The notes: generated by a model not told the origin, from the letters alone. DNA of 53,021 nt from an uncultured Oscillospiraceae bacterium (GCA_934561175.1 CAKTFW010000007.1:1-53021), one strand, 5' to 3'; positions 36,350 to 44,507 are shown, counted from the stretch's first letter. Numbers and translations: made by a program.

Positions 36350-38134
36350 TTATTCTTCGGTTCTTGTAATAGCGATGGACAGCTCGTCAAGCTGCTTGGC
36401 ATCGACGACATCCGGGCACTGCGTCATCGGCTCGGAGGCGTTCTGCACTTTCGGGAAGGCGATAACATCGCGGATGGAGTCTGCACCCAGCATCAGCATG
36501 ACCATACGATCCAGACCGTAGGCCATACCGCCGTGAGGGGGCGCGCCGTATTTGAAGGCGTTAATCAGATGGCCGAAGCGCTCCATGGCATCCTCTTCGG
36601 TAAAGCCCAATGCGCGGAACATGGTTTCCTGCATTTCCGGGGTGGAGATTCGAATGGAGCCGCCGCCCATTTCGGTGCCGTTCAGGACAATGTCATAGGC
36701 CTTGGCACGGCAGGATGCCTTGTCAGATTCCAGCTTATCCACATCCTCATCCATCGGTGCGGTGAACGGGTGGTGCATGGCGACATAGCGGTTTTCTTCC
36801 TCAGAGAATTCGAACATCGGAAATTCTGTGACCCATAGGAATTTGAAATCCTTCGGATCGAGCAGATTCAGACGCTTAGCGCACTCACAGCGCAGCGCAC
36901 CCAGCGCGGCAAAGACAACCTCGTTTTTCGCATCGCCGCAGATCAGTACCAGGTCGCCGTCTTCGGCTTCAGCGCGCTCCAAAATGGCCTTGTTTTCTTC
37001 CTCAGTCAGGAACTTCTGATAGGAAGAGGTCATCTCGCCATTGACAAGGCGGGTCCAGGCCAGGCCCTTGGCCTTATAAGTCTTGACAAAGTCAACCAGC
37101 TGATCAATTTTTTTCCGCGGGAAATGTTCGCCGCCACCCTTGATATTGATCAGACGGACAGAGCCGCCCGCCTGCACGGGGCCGGAGAAGACCTGAAAAC
37201 CGCAGCCCTTCACAATATCGGAAATATCCTTCAGCTCAAAACCAAACCGGAGATCCGGCTTATCGGAGCCAAACCGATCCATCGCTTCCCGCCAGGGCAT
37301 CCGCAGGAAAGGTGTTTGGACATCGACTCCAAGGCATTCCTTAAATGCGCGCTTGATAAAGCCCTCGTTGACGGAGATAACATCATCCTGCTCAACAAAG
37401 GACATCTCAAGGTCGATCTGCGTGAACTCCGGCTGGCGGTCGGCACGCAGATCCTCATCCCGGAAGCAGCGGACGATCTGAATATAGCGGTCAAAGCCGG
37501 AGAGCATCAGAAGCTGCTTATACTGCTGCGGGCTCTGCGGCAGCGCATAGAACTTGCCGGGATGGACACGGGAAGGAACCAGGTAGTCGCGGGCGCCTTC
37601 CGGCGTGGACTTGGTCAGCATCGGCGTTTCAATTTCATAGAAGCCGTTCTCGTCGTAATAGTCCCGTGCAATTTTGCACAGGCGGTGGCGGAAGGCAATA
37701 GCACGCTGCATATCTGGGCGGCGCAGGTCGAGATAGCGGTATTTCAGCCGCAGCATATCGTCTACATTGGAGTTCTCAACAATTTCGAAGGGTGGCGTTT
37801 CGGCCTTGGCCAGCAGCCGAAGCTCGGTTACATAGACTTCAATATCGCCGGTCGGAATCTTGTTCGTTTTTGCCTCGCGCTCGCGGACAGTACCGACGGC
37901 AGCGATGACATACTCAGACCGGAGTGTGGCAGCTTTTTCGAAGATGGCCTTCTTTGTGCCGTCGTCAAACGCCAGCTGCAGTAAACCGGTGCGGTCGCGC
38001 AGATCCAGAAAGATCAGACCACCTAAATCGCGCTGGCGCTGAACCCAGCCGCAGACGGAAACTGTTTTTCCTACATCGCTGCTGCGCAGCGTACCGCAGT
38101 AGTCGGTGCGGTGAAATCCTTGCATGGTATCCAT
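36350..38134 (-). CDS. aspS: Aspartyl-tRNA synthetase
   Basis: 594 residues of the bacterial class IIb type: N-terminal OB anticodon domain (VSVCGWVQRQRDLGG), class II core with QSPQQYKQLLM and FRDEDLRADRQPEF (motif 2), the inserted GAD domain, and motif 3 in GLDRMVMLMLG. Whether it also charges tRNA-Asn cannot be read here. It follows hisS by 24 bases and shares its T-box leader. Confidence 0.97.
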   Translation of the reverse strand: MDTMQGFHRTDYCGTLRSSDVGKTVSVCGWVQRQRDLGGLIFLDLRDRTGLLQLAFDDGTKKAIFEKAATLRSEYVIAAVGTVREREAKTNKIPTGDIEVYVTELRLLAKAETPPFEIVENSNVDDMLRLKYRYLDLRRPDMQRAIAFRHRLCKIARDYYDENGFYEIETPMLTKSTPEGARDYLVPSRVHPGKFYALPQSPQQYKQLLMLSGFDRYIQIVRCFRDEDLRADRQPEFTQIDLEMSFVEQDDVISVNEGFIKRAFKECLGVDVQTPFLRMPWREAMDRFGSDKPDLRFGFELKDISDIVKGCGFQVFSGPVQAGGSVRLINIKGGGEHFPRKKIDQLVDFVKTYKAKGLAWTRLVNGEMTSSYQKFLTEEENKAILERAEAEDGDLVLICGDAKNEVVFAALGALRCECAKRLNLLDPKDFKFLWVTEFPMFEFSEEENRYVAMHHPFTAPMDEDVDKLESDKASCRAKAYDIVLNGTEMGGGSIRISTPEMQETMFRALGFTEEDAMERFGHLINAFKYGAPPHGGMAYGLDRMVMLMLGADSIRDVIAFPKVQNASEPMTQCPDVVDAKQLDELSIAITRTEE

Positions 38135-38158
38135 GATTTATACAACTCCTAACTCGTT

Positions 38159-39520
38159 TTATGCGTGCTCCAGAATCGGTTTGCCAACATTGTGGGCGGC
38201 AAGACCGTCCTGAATGGCTTTGATGGCGGTTTCAGCCGATTCGGTGCGCTGCTCACCGGTGGAAAGATCCTTATAAGTGACCTGCCCGGCAGAAATCTCG
38301 TCTTCTCCAAGGAAAACGGCGTAGGGAATATGCAATTTATTGGCGTAGCTCATTTTGGCTTTGAACTTTTTCTGCTCACAGTGCAGCTGTGTGCGGATGC
38401 CGGCGTCGCGCAGCTGGGTTGCCAGCGCGATGGCTGGAGCCAGGTCTTCGGTCATGGGCAGTACAAGAACATCGGCTGGCGCTGTGTTCAGATCCGGATT
38501 CAGATAGCCCTGCTCGCCCAGCACATAGAACAGGCGGGTCAGGCCGATCGAGATGCCGACGCCGGGCAGCTGCCGGTCGGTATAGTAACCAGCCAGATTG
38601 TCATAGCGGCCGCCGGAGCAGATGGAACCGATTTCCGGGTGATCCAGCATAGCAGTTTCATAGACGGTGCCGGTGTAATAATCCAAACCACGGGCGATGG
38701 TGAGATCAATGCGGAAGTGATCTTCCGGAACACCGAAGGCGGCCAGATACCGTGCTACGGTGTTCAATTCGTCCAAACCGAGATCGAACAGTGCATTGCG
38801 GCCGCGGTAGCGCTCCAGCGACTGCAGGACGGATTCGTTGGAACCGGAGATCGCGATGAACTGTAGAATTTCGTCCGCGCTGTCAGCCGAAATCTGCACA
38901 TCTTCCACCAGAATTTTCCGGACATTTTCCGGACCAATTTTGTCCAGCTTGTCCACGGTACGCATCACATCTCCGGCGTATTCTGTCAGGTTCAGCATGG
39001 CATAAAAGCCGTTGAGAATTTTACGGTTGTTGACACGGATCTGAAAACGCTCCAGGCCAAGCGCAGTAAAGGTTTTGTAGATGATGGCGGGAATTTCGGC
39101 CTCGTTGATAATGTCCAACTGGCCGTCGCCGATAATGTCAATGTCGGCCTGATAGAATTCCCGGAACCGGCCGCGCTGTGCACGCTCGCCGCGGTAGACC
39201 TTGCCGATCTGATAGCGGCGGAAGGGAAATGCCAATTCGCCGTAATGCAGGGCTACATATTTGGCCAGCGGCACGGTCAGGTCAAAGCGAAGGGACAGGT
39301 CGGAATCGCCCTTTGTGAAGCGGTAGATCTGCTTTTCGGTTTCGCCGCCGCCTTTAGCCAGCAGCACCTGGCTGTCCTCGATGATCGGGGTGTCCAGCGG
39401 GGTAAAGCCGTAGCGGCTGTAGGTATCGCGCAAGGTCTGCATCATGCGTTCCATCTGCTGCTGCGGTCCGGGGAGCAGCTCCATAAAACCGGACAGCGTG
39501 CGGGGTTTCATCTTTTCCAT
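38159..39520 (-). CDS. hisS: Histidyl-tRNA synthetase
   Basis: Class II synthetase, 453 residues with the ATG preceded by AAAGGATG; a longer frame running 50 codons into the T-box is rejected. Signatures: RFDLTVPLAKYV, motif 2 in YRGERAQRGRFREFYQ, the histidine-specific GLDYYTGTVYE loop, and a C-terminal anticodon domain. First gene of a hisS-aspS operon controlled by a T-box. Confidence 0.96.
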   Translation of the reverse strand: MEKMKPRTLSGFMELLPGPQQQMERMMQTLRDTYSRYGFTPLDTPIIEDSQVLLAKGGGETEKQIYRFTKGDSDLSLRFDLTVPLAKYVALHYGELAFPFRRYQIGKVYRGERAQRGRFREFYQADIDIIGDGQLDIINEAEIPAIIYKTFTALGLERFQIRVNNRKILNGFYAMLNLTEYAGDVMRTVDKLDKIGPENVRKILVEDVQISADSADEILQFIAISGSNESVLQSLERYRGRNALFDLGLDELNTVARYLAAFGVPEDHFRIDLTIARGLDYYTGTVYETAMLDHPEIGSICSGGRYDNLAGYYTDRQLPGVGISIGLTRLFYVLGEQGYLNPDLNTAPADVLVLPMTEDLAPAIALATQLRDAGIRTQLHCEQKKFKAKMSYANKLHIPYAVFLGEDEISAGQVTYKDLSTGEQRTESAETAIKAIQDGLAAHNVGKPILEHA

Positions 39521-39562
39521 GCGGTAACATCCTTTCCGGAAGATTTTCAAAGATTGAGCAGG

Positions 39563-39800
39563 CAAAAAAGATGCTCTCATCCCATAATATGGGACGAGAG
39601 CATCTGCTTCGTGGTGCCACCCATGTTCGGCGCCGCAAGACGCCCTCTGTTGCTCCTTTAGGCGGAGCACACCTGCGCGTTTCCGCGCCCGCTCAGCGGA
39701 TGTCCTTCCCGGCGGGCCGCGCAGAATCCTCTCAGCATCCGGATTCCTCTCTGAGCGCTGCCACTGCCGCTACTGCTTCCGCGTCATAGCGTTCTATAAA
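39563..39800 (-). promoter_or_regulatory. T-box riboswitch leader of hisS-aspS, specifier GAC (Asp) overlapping CAT (His)
   Basis: Read on the minus strand it shows a stem I region with AGTAG and the distal AGAGAGGAA...GCTGAGAGG block, a specifier segment GGAAGGACATCC, the T-box sequence GGGTGGCACCACG (39622-39610) and a terminator AGATGCTCTC...GAGAGCATCT followed by T6 (39605-39563). Compared with the well-known glyQS leader (AAxGGCATC), AAGGACATC places GAC, an aspartate codon, as specifier; the next register, CAT, is a histidine codon. Uncharged tRNA pairing at this site should favour read-through into hisS-aspS. Confidence 0.88.
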
Positions 39801-39817
39801 ATTTAAAGAATTATTGT

Positions 39818-40237
39818 TTAAATATAGTGACCTGTGGAGCGGGAAACATCACGCCAGTCCAGATCGCCGCGATCCAGACCGAGAATCAGCATCTCAGCGG
39901 TGGCGAGATTGGTGGCGCAGGGAACATTGTGTGCATCACACAGGTGTAGAATTTCAATCAGAGTCTGATCCTGCCAGGGGTCCATTGTGGAGTTCGGGTC
40001 TGTAAAAAAGAGCACCATATCCACTTCGTTGTAGGCGATCCGTGCGCCGAGCTGCTGGTGACCACCCTGTGCGCGGGAGAGAAAAAGCGTAATCGGGAGC
40101 CCTGTAGCGTCTGCAACAAGACGACCCGTCGCGCTGGTTGCGAGAAGGTTGTGCTTGGCAAGAACTCCCTTATAGGCAGCGCAGAACTGAACCATCAACT
40201 CTTTTTTCTTGTCATGTGCCATCAGTGCGATATTCAT
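39818..40237 (-). CDS. mgsA: Methylglyoxal synthase
   Basis: Converts dihydroxyacetone phosphate to methylglyoxal and phosphate, an overflow route from glycolysis. 139 residues, standard size: NIALMAHDKKKE start, phosphate-binding SATGRLVADATGL, LSRAQGGHQQLGARI, and the catalytic aspartate in LFFTDPNSTMDPWQDQ. It lies 16 bases after minD; the pair is often seen together in Clostridia. Confidence 0.96.
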   Translation of the reverse strand: MNIALMAHDKKKELMVQFCAAYKGVLAKHNLLATSATGRLVADATGLPITLFLSRAQGGHQQLGARIAYNEVDMVLFFTDPNSTMDPWQDQTLIEILHLCDAHNVPCATNLATAEMLILGLDRGDLDWRDVSRSTGHYI

Positions 40238-40253
40238 TACAGTTTCACCCCAT

Positions 40254-40994
40254 TCATTTTAATCGCATAAGCGGTACTTTCTTCCCAGATAGGCGCCGCG
40301 CCAAATGCAGGCAGGCCTCCGCTGCGCCATGGCTGGTCCGCAAAATCAGCGGTGTGCCAGCGGCCGCGGCAAGCGAAACCTCATAATCGTCTGGAACGAT
40401 GCCCAAAAGCGGGAGACCAACGGTGTCCATCACATCGTCAATGGTGGTTGCCATACGCCGGTAGAGCTTTACCGTTACACGGTTGACCGCAAGTCGGATG
40501 TCCAGAATCCCGGATTCTGTGAGCAAATCGGCGGTTCGCGCCGCGTCGCGCAGCGAGGCTGGATCGGCCGTACAGACAACCAGTGCACTGTCCGCCGCAG
40601 AAATGGCAAAACGGAAACCGGCGCCGATCCCCGCGGGTGCGTCGATCAGGCACCAGTCAAATTGATCCCGCGCCTGCTGAATAAGGGAAGCAAAGGCAAC
40701 GGGATCCAAACATTCCGGTTCTGTATTGAGCGGTGCAGTCAGTAGAAACAGACCTGGAATTGCACTGCTCTGTGCCGCATCGGAAAGACTGGCTCGTCCG
40801 GCAAGAACATCTTCAAAGGAGACCACGGCGCAATCAGCCATGCCAAGTGAGATGTCAAGATTTCGCAGGCCAACATCTGCGTCAATACACAGGACACGCG
40901 CACCCTCGGCAGCCAGACAGGAAGCGATGCCGGCGCAGAGTGTGGTCTTGCCGGTTCCTCCTTTTCCGGAGGTTACAACGAAAACCTGACCCAT
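40254..40994 (-). CDS. minD: Septum-site ATPase MinD (ParA/MinD superfamily)
   Basis: 246 residues with a deviant Walker A motif TSGKGGTGKTTL, switch region DADVGLRNLDISLG and DAPAGIGAGF. MinD binds the membrane with ATP and helps place the division septum. The C terminus (CLHLARRLSGKK) is positively charged and could form the membrane-targeting helix but differs from the classical motif. MinC and MinE genes are absent from this window. ParA-like paralogues are the alternative, though DVGLRNLD is characteristic of MinD. Confidence 0.85.
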   Translation of the reverse strand: MGQVFVVTSGKGGTGKTTLCAGIASCLAAEGARVLCIDADVGLRNLDISLGMADCAVVSFEDVLAGRASLSDAAQSSAIPGLFLLTAPLNTEPECLDPVAFASLIQQARDQFDWCLIDAPAGIGAGFRFAISAADSALVVCTADPASLRDAARTADLLTESGILDIRLAVNRVTVKLYRRMATTIDDVMDTVGLPLLGIVPDDYEVSLAAAAGTPLILRTSHGAAEACLHLARRLSGKKVPLMRLK

Positions 40995-41028
40995 GGTTGC
41001 CTCCCTTATCTGCTCATACTATATTGAT

Positions 41029-41057
41029 ATTATATGCGAATAATATGACAATTTCAA
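41029..41057 (-). promoter_or_regulatory. Promoter of minD-mgsA
   Basis: Minus strand TTGAAA (41057-41052), 17-base spacer, TATAAT (41034-41029), about 35 bases before minD. Confidence 0.7.
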
Positions 41058-41157
41058 TAGTTTTTTCCGCTTCAGAGATGCAAAATTTGCACTTTATTTC
41101 GAAAAATGAACCTGTAGATAAAAAATATACAGAATGAAAATTTTTTAAAAAAAGGAC

Positions 41158-41186
41158 TGTACAACGGGGGAAGAGTGTGCTAATAT
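41158..41186 (+). promoter_or_regulatory. Promoter of perR
   Basis: TGTACA (41158-41163), 17-base spacer and TAATAT (41181-41186) preceded by TG in the extended position. Confidence 0.5.
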
Positions 41187-41216
41187 AATAACCGTAATAA
41201 GAATCATAGTTATTAT
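41185..41216. promoter_or_regulatory. Inverted repeat, candidate PerR operator
   Basis: ATAATAAC (41185-41192) and GTTATTAT (41209-41216) are perfect inverted copies; inside, TAATAA and TTATTA form a second inverted pair. AT-rich palindromes of this kind are typical of Fur/PerR operators. It overlaps the -10 box and ends 15 bases before the gene, fitting autorepression. Confidence 0.55.
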
Positions 41217-41231
41217 GAAATGGAGGCAACC

Positions 41232-41630
41232 ATGAAACGCAATAGTAAAAAGCGCGATGCGATTCTGAGCTGCCTGCGCCAGACGGATACGCATCCGACG
41301 GCGGAATGGGTGTACCAATCCCTGAAACCGGAGTATCCCAATCTCAGCCTCGGTACGGTTTATCGCAATTTGTCGGAATTCAAACGCGAGGGCGTCATTG
41401 CATCCGTTGGTGTGGTGGATGGGTTGGAACGGTTTGACGGCTGCGTGGAACCCCATAGCCATTTGATCTGCCGCTGCTGCGGCGCGGTGATCGATGCAGG
41501 CATTGCGGCGTGCGTAGATACGCTGGCCAAAGAGGCAGAACGCGAAACTGGCGGGAAAGTGGAAAAGATTGCAATCACTTTTACGGGTGTTTGCCGCCGC
41601 TGCCGGGATCATCATGTTAGCAATTCTTAG
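41232..41630 (+). CDS. perR: Peroxide-responsive repressor PerR (Fur family)
   Basis: 132 residues: N-terminal winged helix with LSLGTVYRNL, then the dimer domain. RFDG carries the aspartate that marks PerR-type regulatory sites, and HSHLICRCCG plus the C-terminal CRRC supply metal ligands including the structural zinc cysteines. PerR with iron is inactivated by peroxide oxidation of histidines. It is followed by reverse rubrerythrin, a classical PerR target in clostridia. The ATG has GGAGG before it; the ATG four codons earlier overlaps that site. Confidence 0.88.
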   Translation: MKRNSKKRDAILSCLRQTDTHPTAEWVYQSLKPEYPNLSLGTVYRNLSEFKREGVIASVGVVDGLERFDGCVEPHSHLICRCCGAVIDAGIAACVDTLAKEAERETGGKVEKIAITFTGVCRRCRDHHVSNS

Positions 41631-41676
41631 TTTCAAGAATTCAAAAATAAAAATTAGTTTGTGGAGGTAAATGAAG

Positions 41677-42222
41677 ATGGCGAAGTTTGTTTGCTCTGTT
41701 TGTGGTTATGTTTTTGAAGGTGACGCGGCTCCGGCACAGTGCCCGATCTGCAAGGCTCCGGCTTCCAAGTTCACCAAGCAGGAGGGCGAGAAGACCTGGG
41801 CTGCCGAGCATGTGGTCGGTGTAGCGCAGGGCGCGCCGGAAGATATTCTGGCAGATCTGCGTGCTAACTTTGAGGGCGAGTGCTCTGAGGTTGGTATGTA
41901 TCTGGCAATGGCACGCGTGGCACACCGCGAGGGCTATCCGGAAATCGGCCTGTACTGGGAGAAGGCTGCTTACGAAGAGGCGGAGCACGCTGCAAAGTTT
42001 GCAGAGCTGCTGGGCGAGGTCGTAACGGATTCCACGGAGAAGAACCTGCAGATGCGTGTAGATGCAGAGAACGGCGCAACCGCTGGCAAGTTTGATCTGG
42101 CTAAGCGTGCTAAGGCGCTGAACCTCGACGCAATCCATGACACTGTGCATGAGATGGCGCGCGATGAGGCCCGTCACGGCAAGGCTTTCGAGGGCCTGCT
42201 GAAGCGTTACTTTAACAAGTAA
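41677..42222 (+). CDS. Reverse rubrerythrin (N-terminal rubredoxin domain)
   Basis: 181 residues: residues 1-35 form a rubredoxin-like iron site (CSVCGYVF and CPICKAP), and the rest is a four-helix diiron domain with the carboxylate/histidine ligands in FEGECSEVGMY, AYEEAEHAAKF, and MARDEARHGKAF. This domain order is reversed relative to classical rubrerythrin and marks the NADH-dependent peroxide and oxygen reductase known from clostridia. The second ATG is preferred since it is 9 bases from GGAGG; an ATG two codons earlier is only 3 bases away. Likely under PerR control. Confidence 0.93.
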   Translation: MAKFVCSVCGYVFEGDAAPAQCPICKAPASKFTKQEGEKTWAAEHVVGVAQGAPEDILADLRANFEGECSEVGMYLAMARVAHREGYPEIGLYWEKAAYEEAEHAAKFAELLGEVVTDSTEKNLQMRVDAENGATAGKFDLAKRAKALNLDAIHDTVHEMARDEARHGKAFEGLLKRYFNK

Positions 42223-42234
42223 ATCCAACCATTT

Positions 42235-42266
42235 AGAGGGTGGGCAGAAATGCCTGCCCTCTTTTT
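42235..42266 (+). terminator. Terminator of perR-rubrerythrin
   Basis: GGGCAG...CTGCCC core with flanking AGA/TCT pairs (bulged 5' arm) and a T6 run, 12 bases after the stop. Confidence 0.82.
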
Positions 42267-42377
42267 TAGTGGAAGAAAAGTGGAATCCTCCGCCGCGCTT
42301 TTCGCTCTAATGAAACAAAAGTGGATTGGAATATTGAGAAGCGGTTTCCCGCGTTTCTCCTTTGAGATTATGAGCCG

Positions 42378-42938
42378 TTACAGGCTCATTTCTTTTACCC
42401 GCCGATAGAAAGTGTTGGGTTTCAATCCGACCTCTTTCATGGCGGCTGTTGCCGTGACTTCCCCTGCTCTCCATCTGGCGCAAACATCTTTGAATTGTTC
42501 TTCGTCGATTTCAAGCGGCTTTCGGCCTTTGTATTTGCCTTCGTCTTTTGCAATGGCTATGCCCTCACGCTGACGCTCCAAAATATTTTCCCGCTCCAAC
42601 TCAGCAAGTGCGCCGAATACTGTTAGCATGAATCGACCTTGCGGGGTGGTGGTATCAATATTTTCTTTAAGGCTGACAAACTCGACTTGCTTTTCTGTCA
42701 GTTCAGAAACAATAGAAAGTAAATCGCGTGTGTTTCTGGCAATGCGGGAAATGCTTTCGACAATCACCATATCTCCCGCTCGAACAAAGCCCATCATTTC
42801 TTTGAACGCCTTGCGGTCTGTATTTTTTTCGCTGGCTTTGTCAATGAATAGTTTTTCCGCCTTTTGTTCCTCCATCATTTTTAATTGCCGCGCTTCATTC
42901 TGTTCAATAGTGGAACATCTTACATAGCCAACTCGCAT
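42378..42938 (-). CDS. Serine recombinase (resolvase/invertase family)
   Basis: 186 residues: catalytic domain with VGYVRCSTIEQNEARQL (nucleophile serine in RCST), ISRIARNTRDLL, and the E-helix region GRFMLTVFGALAELERE, then a helix-turn-helix C terminus (TATAAMKEVGLKPNTFYRRV). Small serine recombinases resolve cointegrates, invert segments or move transposons. Codon use is AT-richer than that of neighbours, pointing to horizontal origin. The ATG with AAAGGG upstream is preferred over one eight codons earlier. No partner transposase or inverted repeats were found. Confidence 0.92.
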   Translation of the reverse strand: MRVGYVRCSTIEQNEARQLKMMEEQKAEKLFIDKASEKNTDRKAFKEMMGFVRAGDMVIVESISRIARNTRDLLSIVSELTEKQVEFVSLKENIDTTTPQGRFMLTVFGALAELERENILERQREGIAIAKDEGKYKGRKPLEIDEEQFKDVCARWRAGEVTATAAMKEVGLKPNTFYRRVKEMSL

Positions 42939-43130
42939 ACATTCACGCCCTTTCTTTGTCATTATCTTACCACAAAGCCCGAAGTGTGTTAATAGGATAT
43001 ATAAATATTTTGAAATATTTCAAAATTAAGAAAGTGAATCATGTGACATACAACTTTGAGAAAAAATAGTATGTCATTGAGGTATGTCCAAATGACACAA
43101 AGCAAAAGTAAGACGATACCCGCAAGACGG

Positions 43131-43164
43131 AAAAAAGAAAACGCTCATGCGGTCTGCACGAGCG
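43131..43164 (-). terminator. Minus-strand terminator of the frameshifted island gene
   Basis: ACGCTC(A)TGC-ggtct-GCA(C)GAGCGT hairpin; on the minus strand it is followed by TTTCTTTTTT. It lies about 60 bases after the stop of the island gene. Confidence 0.75.
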
Positions 43165-43223
43165 TCCTCTATTAGAAAAATGAGTTTGTGTTTTAGTTTT
43201 TCCCGGAATATACCCCTGTAAAT

Positions 43224-44145
43224 TTAATGAATCATTTGCTTACATTCTTCTACCCGCTCTTGATATGTTTCCTCATCAATATAGCCATCATTCAGCAATT
43301 CTCGGAATACTTTCAAATGCTCTTTTTGTTTATCGGTAAGTTCTGATTCACAGTGTAAATCATATTTAATATGAAGCAATTCCGCTAATAGCTGGTTGTA
43401 ATCTGTAATATCCCTTTGTCCATTTGCATAGATACTGAATTCCTCATCCAGCGGGCCAACTGCCAATATTGTTTTTTGGAATCCCTTTGCTCCGGAATCT
43501 TTCTCTTTTGAATTTGCGAACCTTTCGCATTCTATGACTAAACAGTTAGGGATTATTTCTGCGGCATGATAAACCTTTTTCTTCTCAATCAGAGGGGTAT
43601 CATGTTGGGAATTCAACTGCTCAGCTACTCGATTATGCTCGGTTGCTGATGCAGCACCAATAACAGCTCCAACTGGCCCGGCAATTACTGCGCCCGCTAC
43701 GGCTCGTCCTGTTACGCTTTGTTTGCTGTTTTCTGTGGTCTTAATGTTCAGCTGGTGAGTCGGTACAATAGCGTCATAGGAATATGCATCTTGTGTATAT
43801 TCATCAATTGAAATTTTTTAAGCATGGATTGAGAAAGTGTGTAAGCTTTCAGTTGCGCAGATGAGGACTTATCGGGTTGCCCCCAAAAGACAATATGTGT
43901 TTCTGTAAGAAATACATATTGTCTTGCTTCATTCGTGCTCTTAAATGCAAGAACAATACCTAAGTTTTTTCTCGCTGTTGAAATTCTTCGCTGGTTGCTT
44001 TGCGAGAGTTTGTATGTTTGAAGAAAAGCCCTTTTACTGTTTCTTGAACTGGTGCAAAAAGCTTTTCAAATTGAGTAATGCTAAAAGGTTGATTTTCGGG
44101 AGGACATTCCGTTATTGAGAGTGGAAACAAAGGGGGAAAGTACAT
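43224..44145 (-). pseudogene. Unknown island gene split by two frameshifts at A6 runs
   Basis: Three consecutive minus-strand reading frames fit one protein of roughly 310 residues. Part 1 starts at ATG 44145 after GAGGTG (MYFPPLFPLSITEC) and ends at a TAG just after a run of six A's; adding one A restores the frame into part 2 (LGIVLAFKSTNEARQYVF, then ETHIVFWGQPDKSS). At a second A6 run, adding one A leads into part 3, which has a Gly/Ala-rich hydrophobic stretch (AVAGAVIAGPVGAVIGAA) and a SHOCT-like C-terminal helix pair (FRELLNDGYIDEETYQERV). Only the last 130 codons, with a TTG start, remain as a long open frame. No family recognised for the main body. Either a decayed gene, homopolymer sequencing errors, or length-variable switching. 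Confidence 0.6.
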
Positions 44146-44294
44146 GAAAACACCTCATTCAATTTTATAATAGCTAAGCGCGACCTCCTTATATAACAAT
44201 TTGTTTTATATGACAAGATAACATTTATATGCGGTGAGATCAACTGACCTCATAAACAATATAGAAATCGAAAAGGAAATCAGCGAAAACAAGT

Positions 44295-44331
44295 AAAGGA
44301 CAAGCGCATGGCAGTGCGGCTTGTCCTTTTT
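44295..44331. terminator. Hairpin with flanking A and T tracts between island and tRNA operon
   Basis: AAAGGACAAG CGCA pairs with TGCG (G) CTTGTCCTTT. It could act in either direction and insulates the tRNA operon from the island gene. Confidence 0.65.
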
Positions 44332-44340
44332 GCATCTAAT

Positions 44341-44377
44341 AAAATAAAAGTGCACGGATTGCTCTGCAATCCGTGCA
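44341..44377 (-). terminator. Second terminator of the tRNA operon
   Basis: TGCACGGATTG-ctctg-CAATCCGTGCA with a T-rich tract after it on the minus strand. Confidence 0.75.
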
Positions 44378-44391
44378 TGGATGATGAAGAT

Positions 44392-44425
44392 AAAAAATCG
44401 CTGCGAACGACGATGGTTCGCAGCG
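44392..44425 (-). terminator. First terminator of the tRNA operon
   Basis: CGCTGCGAAC-gacgatg-GTTCGCAGCG directly after the tRNA-Lys CCA end; the minus strand continues with ATTTTTTA. Confidence 0.88.
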
Positions 44426-44428
44426 AAA

Positions 44429-44504
44429 TGGTGACCCGCTGGAGATTCGAACTCCAGACCCATTGCTTAAAAGGCAATTGCTCTGCCAACTGAGCTAGCG
44501 GGTC
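44429..44504 (-). tRNA. tRNA-Lys (anticodon TTT)
   Basis: Acceptor GACCCGC/GCGGGTC, anticodon stem ATTGC/GCAAT with loop CTTTTAA, T-loop TTCGAAT, encoded ACCA end. Last of five tRNAs in one minus-strand unit. Confidence 0.96.
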
Positions 44505-44507
44505 CTA

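Noticed and set aside
37124..37984. 286-codon plus-strand frame opposite aspS
   Set aside because: The aspS reading frame is certain and the antisense product has no recognisable domain.
39521..39670. N-terminal extension of hisS by 50 codons
   Set aside because: The extension translates the T-box terminator and antiterminator; the ATG at 39520 has a ribosome site and fits family length.
43960..43980. Programmed -1 frameshift at A AAA AAC in the island gene
   Set aside because: The heptamer is present, but the zero-frame codons are not in the X XXY YYZ phase, so classical tandem slippage does not fit; a missing A is simpler.
44206..44463. 85-codon minus-strand frame across the tRNA-Lys gene and terminators
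   Set aside because: It translates tRNA and hairpin sequence and lacks a ribosome site.
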